From: Gemmobacter sp.
GTDB lineage: Bacteria > Pseudomonadota > Alphaproteobacteria > Rhodobacterales > Rhodobacteraceae
Length of the DNA stretch: 5,182 bases
Assembly (NCBI GenBank): GCA_003509785.1
Contig: DOMY01000255.1
Location: forward strand, 11,303 to 16,484
Direction: 5' to 3'
Numbering within the stretch: the stretch's first letter is position 1; the number at the start of each line of letters is the position of its first letter. The notes beneath the pieces are model-generated. The model saw nothing but the letters and a program-made list of their open reading frames with translations, made no database searches and was not told where the DNA came from. A program made the translations under genes and the position numbers. Of the stretch, positions 1 to 4,419 are shown in pieces.

Positions 1-799
1 CGGTCAGCTTGGCCACCACATCATCCGGGGTGCCCTTTTTCACGAAGATGCCGAAGAACGGCCCCCAGGGCAGCAGATCGGCAAATTCGGGGTTGGTCGC
101 CGTGATGGTCGGCACATCGGGCAGCTGCGGCGCGGCGTCCACGTCGAACAGCGCGATGGGCTTCATCTTGCCACCCTTGATGCCTTCCAGCGCGGCCCCC
201 AGAACGGCGGGCATCACATCGACAGCCCCGCCCTGCAGCGCGGTCAGCGCCGGGCCATCGCCGTCATAGGGCACGAAGGTCACATCCAGCGGGATCTTCG
301 AGCTGATCATCGAGGTCACGACCGAGGGCAGGCCGCCCGGCCCGGTCGAGCCGAATTTCACGGTCTTGGGGTTGGCCTTGATGTATTCCACCATCTCGGG
401 GAAGGTGTTGAACGGCGCATCCGGGCGGGCGACCAGGATCGGCACGCCACGGGCGATCACATTGATCGGCGTGAAATCGGCATAATCCTTCTGCCCCAGG
501 CCCATGACCTTGTAGAGCAGCGGGTTTTCCGCCCCGAACAGCAGGGTATAGCCATCGGCCTCGCCATTGGCGACCTGGTTCAGCGCGATGGCGCCCACAC
601 CGCCGGTCAGGTTCTGCATCACCACGGTGCCACCCAGCACTTTTTCCGCATGGGGGGTGATGGCGCGGGCAACCGTATCGGTGGATCCGCCGGCACCCCA
701 TTGGATGATGCCCTGAATGTCCTTTTCGGGGAATTCGGCAAAGGCCGGCGCTGCAGCCAGACCAAAAGCCACGGCCACGCCAAGAAGCGTTCTTTTCAT
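1..799 (-). CDS. Tripartite tricarboxylate transporter substrate-binding protein (TctC/Bug family), C-terminus cut by window edge
   Basis: Periplasmic solute receptor that would deliver a small, usually carboxylated, compound to a TctA/TctB-type membrane permease. I translated the minus strand from ATG at 799-797 and found 266 codons open to the window edge. The family is usually about 320 residues, so roughly 50-60 are missing. Residues 1-21 form a Sec signal peptide: Lys2-Arg3, a hydrophobic core, and an Ala-Phe-Ala cleavage site before Glu22. Family signatures are the first ligand loop GAGGSTDT (35-42), the NPKTVKFGSTGPGG segment (143-156), PYDGDGPALTALQGG (178-192) followed by VD, and LPDVPTI (226-232). 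The first loop reads QWGAGG, where many members have a Tyr/Phe-Pro-Ala-Gly-Gly sequence. The start is supported by GGAGGAG five bases upstream. It is co-directional with the LysR gene, 114 bases downstream of that gene's stop. Permease genes, if linked, would lie beyond the left edge. Family call is secure; ligand unknown. Confidence 0.95.
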   Translation of the reverse strand, partial: MKRTLLGVAVAFGLAAAPAFAEFPEKDIQGIIQWGAGGSTDTVARAITPHAEKVLGGTVVMQNLTGGVGAIALNQVANGEADGYTLLFGAENPLLYKVMGLGQKDYADFTPINVIARGVPILVARPDAPFNTFPEMVEYIKANPKTVKFGSTGPGGLPSVVTSMISSKIPLDVTFVPYDGDGPALTALQGGAVDVMPAVLGAALEGIKGGKMKPIALFDVDAAPQLPDVPTITATNPEFADLLPWGPFFGIFVKKGTPDDVVAKLT

Positions 800-804
800 C
801 GGTT

Positions 805-811
805 CTCCTCC
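805..811 (-). promoter_or_regulatory. Strong ribosome binding site of the TctC-family gene
   Basis: The minus strand reads GGAGGAG, five bases before the ATG at 799-797. This is a near-perfect anti-16S match at good spacing and fixes the start codon. It lies nine bases downstream of the long-loop inverted repeat 821-862. Confidence 0.85.
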
Positions 812-820
812 CAGAGATAT

Positions 821-862
821 CGCCAGACCTGCCATTCCAGGCCGGATAACATCAGTCTGGCG
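821..862 (-). repeat. Perfect 8-bp inverted repeat (possible 5' UTR hairpin) ahead of the TctC-family gene
   Basis: CGCCAGAC at 821-828 and GTCTGGCG at 855-862 are exact reverse complements separated by 26 bases. Within the loop a second small dyad, CCTG (828-831) and CAGG (838-841), shares one base with the outer stem. On the minus strand the structure would sit between a -10-like TAAAAT (plus positions 870-875) and the ribosome binding site. If transcription starts a few bases past that -10, the stem would be at the extreme 5' end of the mRNA. It could be an mRNA-stabilising or translational control hairpin, or an operator in DNA form. The repeat is seen directly; its role is inference. Confidence 0.45.
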
Positions 863-869
863 CATTTGT

Positions 870-875
870 ATTTTA
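870..875 (-). promoter_or_regulatory. Candidate -10 element for the TctC-family gene
   Basis: The minus strand reads TAAAAT, matching the sigma-70 -10 consensus at five of six positions, in an AT-rich island of an otherwise GC-rich region. No convincing -35 hexamer is found 16-18 bases upstream. That would fit an activator-dependent promoter, and a LysR gene lies just upstream. The dyads at 885-908 lie where an activator could bind. Weak single-element evidence. Confidence 0.3.
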
Positions 876-884
876 ACTGCAAAT

Positions 885-908
885 ACCGTTATGACGGTTA
901 TCTTAACC
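885..908. promoter_or_regulatory. Overlapping dyads upstream of the TctC-family promoter, possible regulator site
   Basis: Two perfect 5-bp dyads overlap: ACCGT-TATG-ACGGT (885-898) and GGTTA-TCT-TAACC (896-908). A third, ATTTG-N11-CAAAT (864-868 with 880-884), lies immediately beside them. The block starts about six bases past the LysR stop codon and ends upstream of the -10-like TAAAAT, the usual location for activator binding. It could also form weak RNA hairpins at the LysR mRNA 3' end, but there is no long U-tract for a classical terminator. Short dyads arise easily in AT-rich DNA, so this is only a candidate. Confidence 0.3.
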
Positions 909-913
909 TGATG

Positions 914-1843
914 TTACGCAGACGGCGCCGGATCCCAGCGGCGGCGCTCGGTCGCGGTCACCAGCTCGTGGCGGAAGCGGCCGATGGTATATTCTGCGAA
1001 GCTCGACAATTGCCGCCCGCGTTTCTGCACCGAATAGGCGGTGATCGTCGCCTCTTCCTTCAGCGGGCGGCGAATCAGGCCGGGCATGTAAACCTCGGCC
1101 ACCGAGAATTCATCAATCAGCGCCACGCCCAGCCCGTGCCGCACCAGGCTTACCGTGGTCTGCGCAAACCGGCCGCGCATCGCATGGCGCGGGTTCAGCC
1201 CGGCATCGCGGAACGGCTGCGCCAGAATCGCGCCATAGGGATCATCGGGATCGACCCCGATGAAGGGAAAGCGCATCAGATCATGCACCGAAATCACCTC
1301 TTGCCGCGCCAGCTCGTGGCCCTCGGGCACGATGGCCACGATCCGCCCCTGCACCAGCGGCGTCGATTCCAGCGAGCTGTGTTCCACAGCCGAGCTCATG
1401 AACACGATCTCGCCCTGTTCCAGCAGCAGGTAATCCAGCGATTCCTCGAATTTCAGGATGTTCAGGTCGATCATCAGCCGGGGAAACCGGGCGCTGATGC
1501 TGCGGATCGCCCGCGCCGCGATGAACTGCGCGATGGAAGGGGCCGAGGCGAAAGACAGCTTCACCTCATCGCCTTTCTGCAGCGATTGCACGGCGGTATT
1601 CAGGTTTTCCATCTGGTGAAACACCTGATTCAGCATCTCGAAAATGCTGCGCGCCTCGGGCGCGGGCACAAAGACCCCGGCCCGCCGGTCGAACAGCCGG
1701 ATGCCCAAACCCTCTTCGGTATGCTTGATGAGCCGGCTGACACCCGGCGCCGAAACATGCAGCAGATTGGCCGCACCCTGGATGCTGCCCGCGATCATCA
1801 CCGCGCGCACCACCTCCACCTGTCTGAGCGTCAGTTCCTTCAT
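914..1843 (-). CDS. LysR-family transcriptional regulator
   Basis: Cytoplasmic DNA-binding regulator of 309 residues, the usual LysR length. Residues 1-60 are the winged helix-turn-helix. They begin LTLRQVEVVRAVMIAGS, continue with the recognition-helix region SAPGVSRLIKHTEE (31-44), and end in GIRLFDRRAG. Residues about 93-295 are the two-lobed periplasmic-binding-like effector domain, opening with VKLSFASAPSIAQFIA and including PEGHELAR (173-180) and VSLVRHGLGVALID (231-244). The wording of the N-terminal domain resembles the amino-acid/opine catabolism branch (NocR/OccR type), but that does not define its effector. I place the start at the ATG at 1843-1841, because LysR proteins normally begin within a few residues of the LRQ motif. 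Only a G-run precedes it, so the ribosome binding site is weak. The frame stays open upstream through the IclR gene, but that is shadow. It diverges from the IclR operon and lies upstream of the TctC-family gene, so it probably controls one or both. Confidence 0.95.
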   Translation of the reverse strand: MKELTLRQVEVVRAVMIAGSIQGAANLLHVSAPGVSRLIKHTEEGLGIRLFDRRAGVFVPAPEARSIFEMLNQVFHQMENLNTAVQSLQKGDEVKLSFASAPSIAQFIAARAIRSISARFPRLMIDLNILKFEESLDYLLLEQGEIVFMSSAVEHSSLESTPLVQGRIVAIVPEGHELARQEVISVHDLMRFPFIGVDPDDPYGAILAQPFRDAGLNPRHAMRGRFAQTTVSLVRHGLGVALIDEFSVAEVYMPGLIRRPLKEEATITAYSVQKRGRQLSSFAEYTIGRFRHELVTATERRRWDPAPSA

Positions 1844-1882
1844 CCCCCCACCGTAATCGCCGCAAGCCGTTCCGCAAGGGGC

Positions 1883-1911
1883 TTGATATCTGGAACATGA
1901 TTCAATATTGG
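1883..1911 (+). promoter_or_regulatory. Tentative sigma-70-like promoter of the IclR operon
   Basis: TTGATA at 1883-1888 matches the -35 consensus at five of six positions. At 17-base spacing the -10 position (1906-1911) reads TATTGG, which matches only the first three bases. If real, transcription would start near 1918. The two IclR-box-like dyads would then cover the spacer and the -10/start region, the geometry expected for repression. The -10 is poor, so the call is tentative. Confidence 0.3.
1891..1905. promoter_or_regulatory. Putative IclR-type operator, site 1 (imperfect)
   Basis: TGGAACATGATTCAA is a 15-base dyad with arms TGGAA and TTCAA, one mismatch from the perfect TTCCA. The E. 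coli IclR box is TGGAAATNATTTCCA, and this site has the same length and arm spacing. Its centre is 18 bases from that of the better site at 1909-1923. It lies in the region between the divergent LysR and IclR genes. Resemblance is seen in the sequence; binding is inferred. Confidence 0.45.
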
Positions 1912-1914
1912 AAT
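1900..1914. promoter_or_regulatory. Putative LysR-type box ATTC-N7-GAAT
   Basis: ATTC (1900-1903) and GAAT (1911-1914) are exact reverse complements separated by seven bases, and the 13-base core has the T-N11-A form typical of LysR-family recognition sites. It lies 57-71 bases upstream of the LysR start, a common place for LysR autoregulation and divergent control. It shares bases with both IclR-box-like dyads, so the two regulators might exclude each other. The motif is short and AT-rich, so chance occurrence is possible. Confidence 0.35.
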
Positions 1915-1923
1915 CACATTCCA
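1909..1923. promoter_or_regulatory. Putative IclR-type operator, site 2 (perfect arms)
   Basis: TGGAAT-CAC-ATTCCA is a perfect 6-bp inverted repeat around a 3-base centre. Its outer arms TGGAA/TTCCA are identical to those of the E. coli IclR box TGGAAATNATTTCCA, at the same 15-base length. It ends 16 bases before the IclR-family start codon and 7 bases before its GAGG ribosome binding site. This suggests autorepression of the IclR-dehydrogenase-TIM-barrel operon. Many IclR proteins bind their own promoter in this way; for this protein it is inference. Confidence 0.55.
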
Positions 1924-1930
1924 TATTTAT

Positions 1931-1934
1931 GAGG
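1931..1934 (+). promoter_or_regulatory. Ribosome binding site of the IclR-family gene
   Basis: GAGG lies five bases before the ATG at 1940-1942. It is short but well placed and supports that start, which gives the expected few residues before the helix-turn-helix. Confidence 0.6.
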
Positions 1935-1939
1935 CCCAG

Positions 1940-2725
1940 ATGGCTGCCGCAATCGACCGTATCCTTGCCGCCCTCTCGCTGCTGTCCACCCAACCAGAGG
2001 GCATGTCGGTGCAGGCGCTGGCCCATGCGCTGGATATGCCCGCCTCTGCCGCGCATCGCCTGCTGAACGATCTGGTGCGCCTGGATTTTGCCACCCAGCC
2101 CCAGCCGCAGGGCAATTATGCGCTGACCCTGCGGCTGGCGGCGCTGGGTCTGGGCTATCTGGGGGCGGCGGGCATCACCGATATCGCCGCCCCCGTGCTG
2201 GACGGTCTGGCCCGCACCTCGGGCGAGCTGGTGCGGCTGTCGGTCGTCGATGGCGATGCGCTGATCTGGGTGGCGGCCGCCCAGGGTGCCACGTCCGGTC
2301 TGCGCTATGATCCGGCCCGCGAACAGGGCGCCCACGCGCCGCTGGCCCATAGCGCCAGTGGCCGCGCCTGGGCCGCCACCCTGCCCGAAGACCGGGCGCT
2401 GCGGCTGATCGCGGCCCAGCCCGCCGAACCGCCGCCCGGTGCCCGCCCGCAACCCGCCCCCGATCTGGCGCGCCTGCAGCAGATGCTGGCGCAGATCCGC
2501 GCCCAGGGCCATGCCGAGGCCGAAGACAGCTTTCTGGAGGGCATGGCCGCCATCGCCGTGCCTTTGCCCGGCTCCCCCTGCCTTGGCTGCCTGTCGATCG
2601 CCGGGCCGGGGGTGCGCCTGACGGTGGCCCGCCGCGCGGCCCTGCTGCCCGCCCTGCACACAGCCGCCCGCGAACTGGCCGGGCTGACGCAGGCCTTGGC
2701 CTGGTTCCGGATGCGCCGGGCATGA
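1940..2725 (+). CDS. IclR-family transcriptional regulator
   Basis: Cytoplasmic regulator of 261 residues, standard for the IclR family. Residues 1-63 are the winged helix-turn-helix: AIDRILAALSLLS leads into MSVQALAHALDMPASAAHRLLNDL, and the wing ends in the GNYALT segment that normally precedes the linker helix. Residues about 75-250 are the effector-binding domain. Recognisable parts are ELVRLSVVDGDALIWVAA (96-113), APLAHSASGRAWAATL (133-148; E. coli IclR has the corresponding HATASGKA) and AVPLPGSPCLGCLSIAG (206-222). It is the first gene of the operon: its TGA (2723-2725) overlaps the ATG of the dehydrogenase gene. Two IclR-box-like dyads lie just upstream, suggesting autoregulation with the downstream enzymes. 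Family members sense catabolic intermediates such as glyoxylate/pyruvate or aromatic acids; the ligand here is unknown. A proline/alanine-rich stretch at 161-174 looks like a loop insertion. Confidence 0.95.
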   Translation: MAAAIDRILAALSLLSTQPEGMSVQALAHALDMPASAAHRLLNDLVRLDFATQPQPQGNYALTLRLAALGLGYLGAAGITDIAAPVLDGLARTSGELVRLSVVDGDALIWVAAAQGATSGLRYDPAREQGAHAPLAHSASGRAWAATLPEDRALRLIAAQPAEPPPGARPQPAPDLARLQQMLAQIRAQGHAEAEDSFLEGMAAIAVPLPGSPCLGCLSIAGPGVRLTVARRAALLPALHTAARELAGLTQALAWFRMRRA

Positions 2726-4419
2726 CGCGGGACTGTGATCTTCTGGTCATCGGCTCCGGGGCGGCGGGTCTGGCGGCGGCGGTTGTCGCGGCGCATCACG
2801 GGCTGCGGGTGATCCTGGCCGAAAAGGCGCCGGTTCTGGGCGGCACCACCGCCTGGTCGGGCGGCTGGATCTGGGCGCCCGGCAATCCGGTCTGCGCCCG
2901 CCATGGCACGCAAGACAGCGCAGAGGCCGCCGCAACCTATCTGCGCGCCGCCCTTGGCCCGCAATATGACGATGCGCGCGTGCAGGCCTTTCTGGCCGAG
3001 GCGCCGCGCATGGTGGATTTCTTCGACCGCCACACCCGGCTGCAATTCGATCCGGGCAGCCAGATCCCCGATACCTATGGCCATCTGCCCGGCGCGGGCC
3101 GCGGCGGGCGCTCTGTCATCGCCCGGCCCTGCGACGGGCGGCAGCTGGGGCCGCTGATCCGCCTGCTGCGCAAACCCTTGCGCGAAACCAGCTTTCTGGG
3201 GCTGACGATTCAGGCCGGCGCCGATCTGCGCGCCTTCCTGACCATGACGCGCAGCCCGCGCGCCTTTCTGCATGTGACGCGCCGCATGATCCGCCATTTC
3301 CGCGATCTGGCCCTGCATGGCCGCGCGATGCAGCTGCGCAACGGCTCGGCGCTGGTGGCGCGGCTGATGCTGTCGGCGCAGGCGGCGGGGGTGACCCTGC
3401 TGACCGAAGCCCCGGCCCTGCGCCTGATCGCGCAAAACGGCCGGGTGACGGGCGCCGTGCTGCGGATGGATGGCGACGAAGTGGCGGTGCAGGCCGCCCG
3501 TGGCGTGGTGCTGGCCACCGGCGGCTTTGCCCATGATGCCACCCGCCGCGCCGCGCTGTTTCCCCGCAACGATCATCACGCCACCCTCGCCGCCGAAGGC
3601 GCAACCGGCGATGGCCTGGCCCTGGCCGAGGCTTTGGGCGCCCGGCAGGCCACCGCTCTGGCCAGCCCCGGCGCCTGGTGCCCGGTCAGCCTGGTGCGCT
3701 GGCCCGACGGGCGGGTGGCGCCCTTTCCCCATATCATCGACCGGGGCAAACCCGGCCTGATCGCGGTGCGCGCCGATGGCCGCCGTTTCTGCAACGAAGG
3801 TCTGGGCTATCATGATTTCGTGCAGGCGCTGCTGGCCGCCACCCCGCCGGGGCAGGTGCCAGAGGCCTGGCTGATCGCAACCCGCGCCTTTCAGCGCCGC
3901 TACGGTCTGGGCATCGCGCGGCCGTTTCCGCTGCCGCTGCGCCCCTGGCTGCGCAATGGCTATCTGCAACAGGCCGCCACGCCCGAAGCGCTGGCCCGCG
4001 CCTGCGGCATGGATGCCGAAGGCCTGCGCCAGACGCTGGATCACTGGAACCACCATGCCGCGCAGGGGGCAGACCCCGATTTCGGGCGCGGCACCACGCC
4101 TTACATGCGGTTGCAGGGCGATCCGGCGCAGCAGCCCAACCCCTGTGTCGCGCCCATCGACCGTGGGCCCTATCTGGCGCTGCGGGTCATCCCCGGCAGC
4201 TTTGGCACCTTTGCCGGGCTTGAAACCGATGCCGCCGCCCGCGTTCTGGGCGCCGATGGCCAGCCGCTGCCGGGGCTTTACGCGGCGGGCTGCGACATGG
4301 CGCATGTCTTCGGCGGGCATTACCCGGCGGGCGGCATCAATCTGGGCCCGGCGCTGACCTTCGGCTTTGTCGCAGGCCGGCACGCCGCCACCCATCCCAC
4401 CGAACAGGAGCCCGCATGA
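2722..4419 (+). CDS. FAD-dependent dehydrogenase, FAD_binding_2 family (3-ketosteroid dehydrogenase/fumarate reductase-like)
   Basis: Predicted cytosolic flavoprotein of 565 residues with no signal peptide. The N-terminal Rossmann motif is LLVIGSGAAGLAAA (7-20, GxGxxG), with Glu34 placed to bind the FAD ribose. It is followed by the flavin-contacting VLGGTTAWSGGWIWAPGN (38-55). PGAGRGGRS (123-131) resembles the ketosteroid-dehydrogenase group. GVVLATGGFA (261-270) closes the split FAD domain, and about 280-430 is the capping domain. The C-terminal flavin motif runs from AAGCDM (521-526) through GGHYPAGGINLGPALTFG (531-548). Fumarate reductases have a catalytic Arg in this last motif. Here it is replaced by Tyr534-Pro-Ala-Gly-Gly538, like the Tyr-x3-Gly pair of 3-ketosteroid delta1-dehydrogenases. 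This favours alpha,beta-desaturation (or the reverse) of a carbonyl compound rather than fumarate reduction. The steroid substrate is not established, and related proteins in transporter-linked clusters are mostly uncharacterised. The start overlaps the IclR stop (ATGA) and no good ribosome binding site is seen, so translation is probably coupled. Confidence 0.9.
   Translation: MTRDCDLLVIGSGAAGLAAAVVAAHHGLRVILAEKAPVLGGTTAWSGGWIWAPGNPVCARHGTQDSAEAAATYLRAALGPQYDDARVQAFLAEAPRMVDFFDRHTRLQFDPGSQIPDTYGHLPGAGRGGRSVIARPCDGRQLGPLIRLLRKPLRETSFLGLTIQAGADLRAFLTMTRSPRAFLHVTRRMIRHFRDLALHGRAMQLRNGSALVARLMLSAQAAGVTLLTEAPALRLIAQNGRVTGAVLRMDGDEVAVQAARGVVLATGGFAHDATRRAALFPRNDHHATLAAEGATGDGLALAEALGARQATALASPGAWCPVSLVRWPDGRVAPFPHIIDRGKPGLIAVRADGRRFCNEGLGYHDFVQALLAATPPGQVPEAWLIATRAFQRRYGLGIARPFPLPLRPWLRNGYLQQAATPEALARACGMDAEGLRQTLDHWNHHAAQGADPDFGRGTTPYMRLQGDPAQQPNPCVAPIDRGPYLALRVIPGSFGTFAGLETDAAARVLGADGQPLPGLYAAGCDMAHVFGGHYPAGGINLGPALTFGFVAGRHAATHPTEQEPA
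4406..4410 (+). promoter_or_regulatory. Ribosome binding site of the TIM-barrel gene
   Basis: AGGAG lies five bases before the ATG at 4416-4418, inside the last codons of the dehydrogenase gene. Because it has its own good site as well as an ATGA overlap, the TIM-barrel gene can be initiated independently as well as by coupling. Confidence 0.75.

Noticed and set aside
834..839. ATTCCA half-site in the TctC-family leader, identical to an arm of the IclR-like operator
   Set aside because: No partner TGGAA arm lies at the right distance, and a lone 6-base match is expected by chance.
885..908. Rho-independent terminator for the LysR gene
   Set aside because: The stems are only 5 bp, not GC-rich, and no U-run follows on the minus strand. 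A regulatory site is at least as likely.
650..1900. 416-codon plus-strand open frame across the LysR gene
   Set aside because: It is His/Arg/Gln-rich and without family motifs. It crosses the regulatory gap at 800-913 and is antisense to a complete LysR gene.
1844..2659. N-terminal extension of the LysR frame through the divergent IclR gene
   Set aside because: The frame stays open by chance in GC-rich DNA. The helix-turn-helix starts at the ATG at 1843, and the extension would span the promoter region and the IclR gene antisense. The in-frame ATG at 1924 would add 27 residues without family support.
3116..3604. Overlapping minus-strand frames inside the dehydrogenase gene
   Set aside because: Arg/Ala/Pro-rich shadow translations with no motifs or plausible ribosome binding sites.
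2305..4395. Long (696-codon) open frame antisense to the dehydrogenase and IclR genes
   Set aside because: It has low-complexity Gln/Gly/Arg/Ala composition typical of the antisense shadow of GC-rich coding DNA and no recognisable domain. The plus strand carries two clear protein families over the same bases.
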